Shown here in pieces: positions 54,089-63,353 of a stretch of 64,000 nt of DNA (position 1 is the stretch's first letter; every line of letters begins with the position of its first letter). The translations under genes and the position numbers were made by a program. The notes beneath the pieces are model-generated. The model was not told the DNA's origin, did no database searches, and saw only the letters and a list, made by a program, of their open reading frames with translations. This DNA is from Micrococcaceae bacterium Sec5.1 (lineage in GTDB: Bacteria > Actinomycetota > Actinomycetes > Actinomycetales > Micrococcaceae), in contig CP143430.1 of assembly GCA_039636795.1 (NCBI GenBank), forward strand, positions 4,526,001 to 4,590,000, in the 5' to 3' direction.

Positions 54089-55273
54089 TTACTTGCGTGT
54101 GCACTGCCCGGGCGAAACAGGATTGCTAAGGCCCGGAGCTTGGGCAGCCACCGGCTGGATGTCCTCCATGGTGAGTGCAAACCCAAGTGCCGCATCAGTG
54201 GTGGTCTTGGCAAAAACCAAGCCGGCTACCTGCCCTTGCATGGTGAGCAGCGGCCCTCCCGAGTTACCGGGTTGGACGTCACCCGCAAGCTTGTAGACCG
54301 ACTCGGGAGAAGGATTGCTGCCATAAATGTCAGGAACCAGGATGGTCGAAATCCCTTGGACAGTTGCTGGTTTGGACTGGAAAGGACCGCCGTGCGGGTA
54401 GCCCGCAAAAGCTGCGGGGCTGCCGGCTGCCAGGTCTGGACTCAGCTGCAGTGGATCCGATGAAAGTCCGTCTACGGCCAAAACCGCGATGTCCCGCTGG
54501 GAGTCGAAGTAGACCACCCGACCCGGCAACGCGCCGCCGTCGGGAATTTCCACGACCGGCTGCGACACGCCCGCCACAACGTGTGCATTGGTCACGACGC
54601 GCCCGGGCGACACGACAAATCCGGATCCGGTTTGGTTCTGGCCGCATTCAAAGGCCGTGCCGGCAATCTTCAGGACGGACTCGGCAGCGCGGTTCAGGGC
54701 GGGAGTGTCGGTGGACTCGTTGGGAATCGTAACCGGTGTGGAGGGGCCGAAGCCCTCAATCAGCTTGGGAATACCGTCGCCGATCACCGTAGATCGCAAT
54801 TGGGCCATTGTGGTTTTGACCGGCGTCGGCGTCAACGAATCGATGTATCGAATGACCCGCGACTCAGCCAACTGCTGCGAGACAAACGGCACGCCCAGTG
54901 AACTGATACTGAACGCCAACATGGACATCACCAGCGCCGCGACCACCACGCTGACCACGCCGCCAATCAACCGGTCGGCTGCGTGCAACGGCTTAATCCG
55001 CACCGCATGGCGGACTTTTCGCCCGATCATGGTACCCAGCCCGTGGCCAAGCGCAATAAGCACGACGGCGGCACCCACTGTGGCGGTCAGCCTCCAACCG
55101 CTATCGCTCACCCAGCCGCTCACAAGTGGAACAGCCATAAATGCAGCAATCGCGCCAACCACAAAACCGGCAATTCCGCCGAGTGTCACCAGGAAGCCAC
55201 TGCGCAGGCCATAGATCAGGTAGGACAGCAGCATCAAGATCAATGCCAAATCCAAAATCGTCAAGCCAAACAC
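54089..55273 (-). CDS. marP: MarP-like membrane serine protease
   Basis: 394 residues from the GTG at 55273 (AAGGAG five bases upstream). Four membrane helices (CvpA-like region, about 3-140) are followed by a periplasmic chymotrypsin-like domain. The triad is His231 in TNAHVVAG, Asp261 in QRDIAVLAV and Ser338 in GNSGGPLL. The layout is that of mycobacterial MarP (Rv3671c), needed for acid and oxidative stress survival. The Crp-family gene is divergent. No regulatory site was recognised between them. Confidence 0.9.
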   Translation of the reverse strand: MFGLTILDLALILMLLSYLIYGLRSGFLVTLGGIAGFVVGAIAAFMAVPLVSGWVSDSGWRLTATVGAAVVLIALGHGLGTMIGRKVRHAVRIKPLHAADRLIGGVVSVVVAALVMSMLAFSISSLGVPFVSQQLAESRVIRYIDSLTPTPVKTTMAQLRSTVIGDGIPKLIEGFGPSTPVTIPNESTDTPALNRAAESVLKIAGTAFECGQNQTGSGFVVSPGRVVTNAHVVAGVSQPVVEIPDGGALPGRVVYFDSQRDIAVLAVDGLSSDPLQLSPDLAAGSPAAFAGYPHGGPFQSKPATVQGISTILVPDIYGSNPSPESVYKLAGDVQPGNSGGPLLTMQGQVAGLVFAKTTTDAALGFALTMEDIQPVAAQAPGLSNPVSPGQCTRK

Positions 55274-55508
55274 CAATGCTCCTTGTGACCGGGTAGCGCC
55301 AATTGTAGTTGGGCACCCTGACAAGAAACCGTTAGTCCCATCACGATACGGGTGCGCTCCGAGCGTCTAAAGGCACCGCAAACAAGGCCCGATGGGGGCA
55401 AAAACCGCGCCGTTTCAGCGTTTCTCCTGCCAAGTACGTCACAGAAGCTTAAAAATTCTGAAACAATGGCTGGAGCGCCACGACCGAAACTTATATTCAG
55501 GAGATTTC

Positions 55509-56186
55509 ATGGACATCGAGGTATTGCGCCGCGCACCCCTCTTCGCCACCCTTGACGACGACGCATTCCGCTTGCTGACGGACGAACTCACCGAGGTGGA
55601 CCTCTCACGCGGGGCATCGGTATTCCGCGAAGGCGACCAGGGTGACCAGCTGTACTTCATCGTTTCCGGCAAGGTAAAGCTCGGCCGAACCTCCCCCGAT
55701 GGCCGCGAGTCCCTGTTGGCCATCCTCGGCCCGGGAGAACTCTTCGGCGAAATGGCGTTGTTCGATCCCAGCCCCCGCACCGCCACGGCCACCGCCGTCT
55801 CCGAAACGCGCCTGGCCGGACTGAAGAACGAAAGCCTCAACGCGCTGCTCCGCACGCGTCCCGAGGTTTCCGCGCAGCTGTTGCAGGCCCTCGCCCGCCG
55901 GCTCCGCCGCACCAACGATTCACTGTCCGACCTCGTCTTCTCGGACGTCCCGGGCCGCGTCGCGAAGGCGCTCCTGGATCTGGCCGACCGCTTCGGCCGT
56001 CCGGCCACCGACGGCGTCCTGGTTGCCCATGAACTCACGCAGGAAGAACTGGCCCAGCTGGTGGGCGCTTCCCGCGAAACCGTCAACAAGGCACTGGCCG
56101 AGTTCGTCCAGCGCGGTTGGCTGCGCCTGGAAGCGCGCGCCGTCGTCATTCTGGACATGCAGCGGCTCCGCCAGCGTTCGCGCTAA
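55509..56186 (+). CDS. Crp/FNR-family regulator (GlxR-like)
   Basis: 225 residues from the ATG at 55509, with AGGAGA six bases upstream. The cyclic-nucleotide domain has GDQLYFIVSGKVKLGR and the phosphate cassette GELFGEMALFDPSPRTATAT, where the Glu and Arg needed for cAMP are present. The winged helix has TQEELAQLVGASRETVNKAL. It is the orthologue in position of mycobacterial Crp (Rv3676) and corynebacterial GlxR, a global regulator of carbon metabolism. acs, the tad operon or the sugar operons could be targets, but no strong TGTGA-N6-TCACA site was found in the window. Confidence 0.92.
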   Translation: MDIEVLRRAPLFATLDDDAFRLLTDELTEVDLSRGASVFREGDQGDQLYFIVSGKVKLGRTSPDGRESLLAILGPGELFGEMALFDPSPRTATATAVSETRLAGLKNESLNALLRTRPEVSAQLLQALARRLRRTNDSLSDLVFSDVPGRVAKALLDLADRFGRPATDGVLVAHELTQEELAQLVGASRETVNKALAEFVQRGWLRLEARAVVILDMQRLRQRSR

Positions 56187-56197
56187 TTTCTCCTCGC

Positions 56198-56236
56198 AAA
56201 AAAGCCGCCCTGGTGATGAACCGGGGCGGCTTTTTT
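56198..56236 (+). terminator. Intrinsic terminator of the Crp-family gene
   Basis: AAAAAAGCCGCCC and GGGCGGCTTTTTT (ending 56236) form a hairpin with A and T tails, so it would work in both directions. It starts 11 bases after the stop codon. Array R3 begins four bases after it. Confidence 0.93.
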
Positions 56237-56240
56237 CGTC

Positions 56241-56449
56241 GGGACGTGAGAGAGGATCCGTCAAAACCCGTCGGGACGTGAGCGAGGATCGATCAAAACC
56301 CGTCGGGACGTGAGAGAGGATCCGTCAAAAACTCTTGGGACGTGAGAGAGGATCGGTCAAAACTCTTGGGACGTGAGAGAGGATCCGTCAAAACCCGTCG
56401 GGACGTGAGAGAGGATCCGTCAAAACCCGTCGGGACGTGAGAGAGGATC
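56241..56449. repeat. 32-base-period tandem array R3 (seven copies)
   Basis: GGGACGTGAG(A/C)GAGGATC starts at 56241, 56273, 56305, 56337, 56368, 56400 and 56432 (steps 32, 32, 32, 31, 32, 32). The rest of the unit is mostly (C/G)GTCAAAACCCGTC or a variant with ACTCTT. The array runs from the Crp terminator to within five bases of the Nudix stop codon, between convergent genes. Confidence 0.93.
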
Positions 56450-56453
56450 CGAT

Positions 56454-57365
56454 TTAGCGCTCCCGCTGCGGCTCTCCGGCTACGGTCCTGGCGGCTTCGA
56501 CCTCGAGCATCAGCACTCCACCCTCGTCTACCAGTTTGGGCTGATACACGTGGGCCTTGCGCTTGTAGCTCAGGTAGGCGATGCAGCCGTTGGCATGGGC
56601 CATTTTTTCAAGCATGATTTCGGACCCGGGGACCAGGAGGTGGCCGAGAGTGAGTCCGACGGTGTTTTCCTGGGCTATTTCGTCGCCGAGGGCTGTGGTG
56701 TCGCGGATGGCGATGGCTTCGGCCGCACAAACCCAGCGGCCCCATACGCCCTTACTGCCCAGAATGCTCGGCTGCTGGTTCACGGGGACTGTAGCCGCGA
56801 AATAGCGCGTGTTGAAGCGGGTGTGGGCGAAGTCGGGGCTGAGCCAGTTGACCAGGGGCTTCAGCAGGTCCGTGCGGAGTGAAAGGCCGCGCTTGGCGAG
56901 CACTTCGCTGAAGGATTTCTCCTGGCTGGACACAGCTTCCCGGGCTTTCATCCATTCCACGGTCGAGTTGGCCTCCACAGTGGAGGAAGCGTCTGGGCCG
57001 GCAAGGAGGACGCCGGTTTCCTCGAAGAGTTCGCGGATAGCGCCCACAACGTGGCGGCGGGCGAGTCCGACGTCGTCCGTTCCCATGTGCTCAGCCCAAT
57101 ACTGCGGTGAGGGACCCAACCAACCGACGGGGTCGTCGTCGGACGGGTCCAGGGATCCACCGGGGAACGCGACGACGCCCAGCGGCGAGGAGCCTGGCCT
57201 GTAACCAAGCCAGGTCTCCAGACCGGTGGGTGAGTCCCGCAAGAGGACGACGGATGATGCGTAGCGGGCGGCCCTGGGGGTCCGCTCGCCGAGCTCAAGC
57301 CAGTTTCGTGCTGCCCCTTCGAGTGCGGGAGGGAGTGCGAACAGGCGGCGGGCAAGCTGCGGCAA
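56454..57365 (-). CDS. Nudix hydrolase family protein
   Basis: 303 residues. The Nudix box is split as in NUDT19-like members: VVAFPGGSLDPSDDD, then an insertion of about 35 residues, then GAIRELFEETGVLL. The first 35 residues precede a beta strand with ARYASSVVLLRDS. The substrate is unknown (NUDT19 proteins cleave CoA esters). The gene is 17 bases downstream of ridA on the same strand, in the conserved crp-Nudix-ridA-DUF4177 group. It converges on the Crp gene through array R3. Confidence 0.82.
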   Translation of the reverse strand: MPQLARRLFALPPALEGAARNWLELGERTPRAARYASSVVLLRDSPTGLETWLGYRPGSSPLGVVAFPGGSLDPSDDDPVGWLGPSPQYWAEHMGTDDVGLARRHVVGAIRELFEETGVLLAGPDASSTVEANSTVEWMKAREAVSSQEKSFSEVLAKRGLSLRTDLLKPLVNWLSPDFAHTRFNTRYFAATVPVNQQPSILGSKGVWGRWVCAAEAIAIRDTTALGDEIAQENTVGLTLGHLLVPGSEIMLEKMAHANGCIAYLSYKRKAHVYQPKLVDEGGVLMLEVEAARTVAGEPQRER

Positions 57366-57382
57366 TTGGGTGAACCGGTTCC

Positions 57383-57919
57383 TTAGCTGAATTCAGCGAT
57401 GAGCTCGACTTCGACAGGAGAGTCGAGCGGCAGGACGGAAACGCCGACGGCGGAGCGTGCGTGCTTGCCGGCGTCGCCCAGTACCTGGCCGAGAAGTTCG
57501 GAGGCGCCGTTGATTACGCCGGGCTGGCCCGTGAAGGTGGGCTCGGACGCAACGAAGCCGACTACCTTGACAATGCGGGTGATGCGGTCGAGGTCGCCAA
57601 TGACGCTCTTAACGGCAGCGAGGGCGTTGATCGCGCAGACAGCGGCGTAACGCTTGGCATCCTCGGGATCGACGGTGGGCTCGTCGGAGGCGCCCAACTC
57701 GCCGAGGGAGACCTTGCCCGTAGCTTCGAGTTTGCCCTTAATAAACGGGAGCTGGCCGGACGTGTAAACGTAGTTGCCGGAGACGATCGCCGGCACGTAG
57801 TGGGCAACAGGTGCGGCGACCTCGGGGAGGGTCAGGCCGAGCTCGGCGAGACGCTGCTCAACGGCCGACGTCGGAGCGCCGGATTCCGCGGCAGACGTGG
57901 TTTCTGCGGGGGTTGTCAT
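57383..57919 (-). CDS. RidA family protein
   Basis: 178 residues from the ATG at 57919 (GAGGGAG upstream). A YjgF/YER057c/UK114 fold: ISGNYVYTSGQLP-like IVSGNYVYTSGQLPF, ALAAVKSVIGDLDRI and KHARSAVGVSVLPLDSPVEV. The last contains the Arg typical of deaminase-active RidA. These proteins hydrolyse reactive enamine/imine intermediates in the cytosol. The first 40 residues are a low-complexity extension. It follows the DUF4177 gene by two bases, so the two are translated together. Confidence 0.85.
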   Translation of the reverse strand: MTTPAETTSAAESGAPTSAVEQRLAELGLTLPEVAAPVAHYVPAIVSGNYVYTSGQLPFIKGKLEATGKVSLGELGASDEPTVDPEDAKRYAAVCAINALAAVKSVIGDLDRITRIVKVVGFVASEPTFTGQPGVINGASELLGQVLGDAGKHARSAVGVSVLPLDSPVEVELIAEFS

Positions 57920-57921
57920 AG

Positions 57922-58077
57922 TTACTGCTTCTCCCTCTTCAGGTATGCAACAAGGCCTTTGCCATCGGGTCCACCGACGACCTGGACGAGCTCCCAACCG
58001 TCCTCGCCCCACTGGTCCAGGATCTGCTTCGTGGCGTGGATAATGAGCGGAATCGTGGCGTACTCCCATTTGGTCAT
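57922..58077 (-). CDS. DUF4177 small protein
   Basis: 51 residues: MTKWEYATIPLIIHATKQIL, then DQWGEDGWELVQVVGG. The WEY start and GWELV motif define DUF4177. The function is unknown. It lies between ridA (two bases downstream) and the divergent PBP gene, as in mycobacteria, where Rv3678A takes this place. A whiB4 homologue, usually next in that order, is missing here. Confidence 0.85.
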   Translation of the reverse strand: MTKWEYATIPLIIHATKQILDQWGEDGWELVQVVGGPDGKGLVAYLKREKQ

Positions 58078-58114
58078 GACAGAAAGCCTAGCCCTTGCCG
58101 GTAAAGTGGAAAAC

Positions 58115-60409
58115 ATGGTGACTCGCAAGAACCCCATATTCGACACTGCCACCACCCTCGGAAAGATTTTAGGTTTCCTTGGCGTGAGCGCGATTTGTGG
58201 CGTCCTGGTGGCGGGCCTTTTGGTCCCCGCAGCAGCCGTTTCGGGCAGTGCCGCAAGTGGTTCAATCCAGTTCTTTGACACTCTGCCGGCAGAGCTGCAG
58301 GTGGACCCGCCGAGCCAGAACACAACGATTCTGGCGAAGGACGGCTCCCCGATTGCCTCGATCTACGCTGAGAACCGGACCAAGGTTCCGCTGGATCAAA
58401 TGAGCCCGTTCATCAAGGATGCTGTCATCTCTATCGAGGACAGCCGTTTTTATGAGCACGGCGGCATCGACACCACCGGCATCATGCGAGCCATCGTGAG
58501 CACCGCCCGCGGCAACAAGCAGGGCGCGTCCACCATTACGCAGCAATACGTTAACAACGTCATCAATGAATCGCTGGTCGCATCGGGCAAGGACGAAGAC
58601 GTCAAGCTGAACGGCCTGAACAAGGGCGTCGGCGATAAGCTCCGCGAGATGAAGCTGGCTATTGCCCTGGAGAAGAAGTTCTCCAAGGAGCAGATCCTTG
58701 AGGGCTACCTCAACATCGTCTTCTTCAACCGTGATGCCTATGGCATTGAAGCTGCCTCCAAGTTCTTTTTCAGCACTACTGCGAAGGATCTGACTCTTCC
58801 GCAGGCAGCTTTGCTGGCTGGTTTGGTGAACAGCCCGTCCGCCTTCGATCCCATCACCAACCCCGATAACTCGAAGAAGCGCCGCGACCTTGTGCTGGCT
58901 GCCATGGTGAACCAGGGCAAGATCAGCCAGGCAGAGTACGACGAAGCAGTGGCCACTCCTGTCACCACCAAGGTCACTCCCGCGCGACAGGGTTGCGCAT
59001 ACGCCACCATGGCTCCGTATTTCTGCGACTACGTACTGCACCTGCTCTTGAACAACCCTGCGTACGGCGAGACTTCGGACGAGCGCGAGAAGCGCATCAT
59101 GCGTGGCGGCCTTACCATCCGGACCACCCTAGATCCCACCGCGCAGACCGTTGCCCAGCAGCAGGTCGATGGGACGGCGGGCGCCAACCCGGACAAGTGG
59201 GGCGCCTCCATCGTCTCGGTCCAGCCGGGCACGGGCCAGATCGTGAGTATGGCCCAGAACACCGTTTGGCTCCCCCAAGATGGCAAGTTCGATCAGACCC
59301 AAAACTTCAACGTGGACGTCCTCGATGCCGACGGCAACGACCTCAACGGCATTGGCGGCTTCCAGCCCGGTTCTACGATGAAGCCGTTTACGTTCGCCGA
59401 ATGGCTGAACGAGGGCAAGTCGATGAATACGACGATTAATGCTTCGGTCCGCAGGTACCCCCAGAACTTCCGGTGGAGAAACACCTGCCCTGCGCCCACT
59501 GTCGGCTGGTATGACGCCACGAACGGCACTTTCGACCTGCAGAACTCTGACGAGGGCTACTACAGAAACATGACGGTCCTCTATGGCCTCATGAACTCCA
59601 TCAACACGGCCACCTTTGCTTCGGCTTCGCAACTGGACCTGTGTGGCATCCAGGGCATTGTCGATGCGACGGGCGTCCATGGCGGCTTGCCCGCACGCGA
59701 TGATGCCGGCAAGATCACGGATCCCAATCCGAAGGTGCCCATGACCACTCTGGGTAACCTCATTGGTTCCACCCAGACTGCGCCCCTCACCATGGCCAGC
59801 GCCTTCGCCACGTTCGCTGCCGACGGCAAGTACTGCCAGCCAATCGCGATTACCTCGGTGAAGGACCAGTCCGGCGCCGATCTCCCGGCCCAATCCTCCA
59901 ACTGCAAGGATGCCATCAAACCTGAGGTTGCCCGAGGGGTGGCGTATGCCATGGGTAAGGTTCTGGACGAAGGCTCGGGATCCCTGATCCGGCCAGCCCT
60001 CAACTCCAGGAACTTCCCGGTAGCCGCCAAGACCGGTACCAACGACACCAACGGTTCCACCTGGGTGGTCGGCTACACCACCGGGTTGGCAACGGCTTCC
60101 TGGTTCGGCGACCCCTTGGGTGACCAGAAGCGTCCGGGTCGTAACCTGACTGTCAACGGCAAGTTCTACCAGTCCATCGACGGTTACATGATTGCTGGTC
60201 CGCAGTTCACCAACTACATGCTGTCAGTTGCCCCTGCATATGGAACCAACCCGTTCCAGGCGCCGCCGTCCAACCTCCTCGGAGGCCCTGCTCCACAGCG
60301 CAATACGGCGCCAGCGCCCACGCAGAACAATCCCGCCCCGCCGACAACTCCTACCAACAACGGCGGCAACAACGGCAATGGCAACGGCAACGGCCCTGGC
60401 AAGGACTAA
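58115..60409 (+). CDS. Bifunctional penicillin-binding protein (class A, PonA2-like)
   Basis: 764 residues from the ATG at 58115. The frame is open further upstream, but that part is antisense to ridA. There is one membrane anchor (about 18-45). The GT51 transglycosylase domain shows AVISIEDSRFYEHGGID with the catalytic Glu, then GASTITQQYV. The transpeptidase has SxxK at Ser420 (GSTMKP), SxN in MNSINTA and KTG at Lys639 (KTGTND). The tail of about 55 residues is rich in Pro, Asn and Gly. It polymerises and cross-links peptidoglycan outside the membrane. No PASTA domain follows. Confidence 0.93.
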   Translation: MVTRKNPIFDTATTLGKILGFLGVSAICGVLVAGLLVPAAAVSGSAASGSIQFFDTLPAELQVDPPSQNTTILAKDGSPIASIYAENRTKVPLDQMSPFIKDAVISIEDSRFYEHGGIDTTGIMRAIVSTARGNKQGASTITQQYVNNVINESLVASGKDEDVKLNGLNKGVGDKLREMKLAIALEKKFSKEQILEGYLNIVFFNRDAYGIEAASKFFFSTTAKDLTLPQAALLAGLVNSPSAFDPITNPDNSKKRRDLVLAAMVNQGKISQAEYDEAVATPVTTKVTPARQGCAYATMAPYFCDYVLHLLLNNPAYGETSDEREKRIMRGGLTIRTTLDPTAQTVAQQQVDGTAGANPDKWGASIVSVQPGTGQIVSMAQNTVWLPQDGKFDQTQNFNVDVLDADGNDLNGIGGFQPGSTMKPFTFAEWLNEGKSMNTTINASVRRYPQNFRWRNTCPAPTVGWYDATNGTFDLQNSDEGYYRNMTVLYGLMNSINTATFASASQLDLCGIQGIVDATGVHGGLPARDDAGKITDPNPKVPMTTLGNLIGSTQTAPLTMASAFATFAADGKYCQPIAITSVKDQSGADLPAQSSNCKDAIKPEVARGVAYAMGKVLDEGSGSLIRPALNSRNFPVAAKTGTNDTNGSTWVVGYTTGLATASWFGDPLGDQKRPGRNLTVNGKFYQSIDGYMIAGPQFTNYMLSVAPAYGTNPFQAPPSNLLGGPAPQRNTAPAPTQNNPAPPTTPTNNGGNNGNGNGNGPGKD

Positions 60410-60411
60410 CC

Positions 60412-61359
60412 GTGATCTTTGGTGATTCTCTGGCAAACCGCGTCCGCACTGTCGGGCGCGGTTTCGCCGTCACTACTGTCCTCGGTGCCACTGCGGGTGC
60501 GGCAGCTGCTGCCTACGGTTGGTGGGAAAAGGACCAGTTCGGAGTCCGCCATGAGACTCTCCCCATCCTCCCCGAGGGTTCGGATCCGTTCCGCGTACTG
60601 CATCTGAGCGATATCCATTTCGTTCCGGGACAGGACAAGAAAACCCAGTGGCTGCAGTCTTTGTCGGATCTGAAGCCCGATCTTGTAGTCAACACCGGCG
60701 ACAACCTCAGCCACGAACAGGCCGTCGATCCGCTGATCAGCGCCCTGCGGCCCCTCATGGAATTTCCCGGCGTCTTCGTCCCGGGATCCAACGACTACTA
60801 CGCACCCAGGATCAAGAACCCTGCGGGCTACTTCCGCGGACCGTCGAAGCTCAGGACCGATCCCATCAAGCTCGACTGGCCCAGGTTGCGGTCTGCCTTC
60901 GGCATGGGAGGCTGGATTGACCTCACTAACCGTGCTCAGTCGGTGGTTTTGAATGGCCTGCGTTTCGATTTCTCGGGTGTCGATGATCCCCACTTGAAGC
61001 GCGAACGTTATGCCGGTTGGCCCCGCGGCACCGTGAACCAGGATGCCCGTCCGCACCTGAGGGTCGCCGTCATCCATGCACCGTACCAACGCGTCCTCGA
61101 TCACTTCACCGAAGCCGAGGCAGATTTGATCCTCGCCGGACACACTCACGGCGGCCAGATCTGCATCCCCGGTTACGGCGCTCTCGTCTCCAACTGCGAC
61201 CTCCCGACATGGCGGGCAAAGGGCCTCCACGATTGGGAAAGCGACGGATTCACGACGCCGGTAAACGTCTCAGGCGGCATCGGCACCTCGCGCTACGCCC
61301 CGGTCCGGATCGCGTGCCGCCCGGAAGCGGTCCTGCTGACGCTCACGGCCCCCAGCTGA
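60412..61359 (+). CDS. Metallophosphoesterase
   Basis: 315 residues, starting three bases after the PBP stop with a GTG. Calcineurin-type metal motifs are in order: HLSDIHFVPGQD (DxH), VVNTGDNLSH (GD), PGSNDYYAP (N of GNH/GND), VIHAPYQ and LAGHTHGGQICIP. An N-terminal hydrophobic segment (TVLGATAGAAAAAYGWW) suggests a membrane anchor or signal. The enzyme may act on lipid or wall phosphates, in keeping with its place behind a PBP, but the substrate is unknown. The PBP-phosphoesterase pair is conserved (Rv3682-Rv3683). Confidence 0.88.
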   Translation: MIFGDSLANRVRTVGRGFAVTTVLGATAGAAAAAYGWWEKDQFGVRHETLPILPEGSDPFRVLHLSDIHFVPGQDKKTQWLQSLSDLKPDLVVNTGDNLSHEQAVDPLISALRPLMEFPGVFVPGSNDYYAPRIKNPAGYFRGPSKLRTDPIKLDWPRLRSAFGMGGWIDLTNRAQSVVLNGLRFDFSGVDDPHLKRERYAGWPRGTVNQDARPHLRVAVIHAPYQRVLDHFTEAEADLILAGHTHGGQICIPGYGALVSNCDLPTWRAKGLHDWESDGFTTPVNVSGGIGTSRYAPVRIACRPEAVLLTLTAPS

Positions 61360-61553
61360 CCGCCTCGGGCAGCTAAGCCGGCAGCTAACGCGCAGCGCAA
61401 CTAAGCGCATGAACCATTACGAATCTCAATAACTGGCGAACTTTCCACATAGCAAAGAGTGGTCCTGTGAAACGAATCACGGCATGGCATAGGGTAGTTG
61501 CTACGGGAAACTACCTCCGCACCATCTGAAGATCCAGCTGTTGAGAAGCGGGC

Positions 61554-63353
61554 ATGTCCAAACAAACGTCATTCTTCACATCCGTCGGCCGCCTGTACCC
61601 TCATGTGCGGCCCATCCTCCCCCGGCTTTTCATGGGCCTCCTCTGCGCCCTGCTCGCCAGCATCGTTGCACTGACCATCCCTCAAGTGCTGCGTGTACTG
61701 GTCAACACCTCGCTTCAACCGGGCGGTGACCCTGGCGCTGTCTGGATTGCCGCCGTCGTGATTCTTGCGCTTGGTGTGGCTGAAGCGGGACTGGTGGCCC
61801 TGCGCCGGCAGTTCGTTATCAACCCGGCCACGACGGTTGAGACCAGGATGCGGGTATCGCTGTATGGTCACCTCCAGCAACTCACAGTGTCTTTCCATGA
61901 CCGCTGGGGTTCGGGGCAATTGCTGTCCCGAGCCATGACGGACCTGAGTTTTCTGCGCCGCTGGATGGCGTTCGGCGCGATCATGCTGGTGGTCACCACG
62001 TTAACAGTGATCATTGGCGTCGGAGTCATGTTCTCCATGAGTTGGCAACTGGCGTTGATTTTCCTCGGCGCGGCTGTGCCGATCATGGTCAATTCGTTCC
62101 GCTTCCGCCGTCGCTTCAGCCTGGTCACGCGCCTCAGCCAGGACCAGGCGGGCGATCTTGCTACCACCGTGGAAGAGTCCGTCCACGGCATCCGCGTCCT
62201 GAAGGCTTTCGGCCGCAGCCGCGAAGCGCTGGAAAATTTCAACGGCCAGGCAGAAGAGCTGCGGCAGACTGAGATTGCCAAAGCGAAGCAGCAAGCCGGC
62301 TTCACGCTGGTGGTCACGTTGCTGCCTGAGCTGGCTCTGGGCGTCGGCCTGGTGGTGGGTATCATGCTCGCGGCAAGCGGCCAGCTGAGTATCGGCTCAC
62401 TGGTTGCGTTCTTCGCGACCGCCGCCGTAGTGGCCACTCCCGTGGAGTTTTCCGGCATGCTCCTGGCCATGGCGCTGACTGCCAAGACTGCACTTGACCG
62501 CCACTTTGAAGTTATGGACACCGAGAACACCATCACCTCGCCGGATGAGGCTGAACTGCCGGCAACGGTGAAGGGCGCCCTGCGGTTTGAGCACGCGGGC
62601 TTCGGATTCGACGACGGCGGGACGCTCCTGCACGACATCACCCTGGACATTCGTCCTGGCGAAACCATGGCACTGGTGGGTATCACCGGCAGCGGCAAGA
62701 GCGCCCTGCTCCAGCTTGTCCCCCGTCTTTACGATGTCACAGAAGGCTCCGTGACGATTGATGGCGTGGACGTCCGCGACTACGACATCGAGGAACTTCG
62801 GCGCATCGTTGCGGTGGCTTTCGAAGACACCACCCTGTTCTCCAGCTCGGTACGGGACAACGTCCTGCTCGGCTCCCCTGAGCCCAGTGAGGAGGCCCTG
62901 GATGAAGCCTTGGACGTCGCCCAGGCCCACTTCGCGTACTCTTTGCCGGACGGTGTGAACACCCTGATTGGCGAGGAAGGGTTGAGCCTTTCGGGCGGCC
63001 AGCGGCAGCGCATAGCCCTTGCCCGTGCCATCGCAGCGAAGCCGAAAGTCTTGGTCCTGGACGATCCCCTCTCGGCTTTGGACGTCAACACCGAGGAACG
63101 CGTGGAAGCCCGGCTCCGCGAAGTACTGCACGAGACGACCACGCTGATCGTCGCGCACCGCCCTTCGACGGTGGCTCTGGCGGACCGCGTGGCCTTGCTT
63201 GAGAACGGAACCATCACCGCCGTCGGCACCCACACGCAACTGTTGGCTGAAAACGCCCACTACCGCTACGTCATCGCAAGCCTGGATACCGGTCCCAGGG
63301 ACCTGGACAGCGAACTGGACGAGCTCGAAGACGCCGAGGAGGCCCGCCGGTGA
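61554..63353 (+). CDS. ABC exporter subunit 1 (fused membrane and ATPase domains)
   Basis: 599 residues. An N-terminal six-helix domain (about 20-320) contains the coupling region [20 protein letters not shown]. The ATPase has Walker [12 protein letters not shown] near 377, signature [14 protein letters not shown] and His switch IVAHRPS. The Walker B region reads [13 protein letters not shown], so the catalytic Glu is replaced by Asp. This marks the degenerate half of heterodimeric exporters such as TM287/288. The partner starts inside its stop codon. The 194-base gap upstream shows a small hairpin (GTAGTT against AACTAC near 61495) but no gene. Confidence 0.9.
   Translation: MSKQTSFFTSVGRLYPHVRPILPRLFMGLLCALLASIVALTIPQVLRVLVNTSLQPGGDPGAVWIAAVVILALGVAEAGLVALRRQFVINPATTVETRMRVSLYGHLQQLTVSFHDRWGSGQLLSRAMTDLSFLRRWMAFGAIMLVVTTLTVIIGVGVMFSMSWQLALIFLGAAVPIMVNSFRFRRRFSLVTRLSQDQAGDLATTVEESVHGIRVLKAFGRSREALENFNGQAEELRQTEIAKAKQQAGFTLVVTLLPELALGVGLVVGIMLAASGQLSIGSLVAFFATAAVVATPVEFSGMLLAMALTAKTALDRHFEVMDTENTITSPDEAELPATVKGALRFEHAGFGFDDGGTLLHDITLDIRPGETMALVGITGSGKSALLQLVPRLYDVTEGSVTIDGVDVRDYDIEELRRIVAVAFEDTTLFSSSVRDNVLLGSPEPSEEALDEALDVAQAHFAYSLPDGVNTLIGEEGLSLSGGQRQRIALARAIAAKPKVLVLDDPLSALDVNTEERVEARLREVLHETTTLIVAHRPSTVALADRVALLENGTITAVGTHTQLLAENAHYRYVIASLDTGPRDLDSELDELEDAEEARR

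Noticed and set aside
53394..56449. Arrays R2 and R3 as CRISPR arrays
   Set aside because: The whole 32-base unit repeats, and no unique spacers of constant length lie between conserved repeats. No cas gene is in the window, and arrays are only six to seven units long in convergent gaps.
57461..58114. A longer penicillin-binding protein starting upstream of 58115
   Set aside because: The extra frame is antisense to ridA and DUF4177, both of which have clear family motifs, and it lacks a signal or membrane segment before the real anchor.
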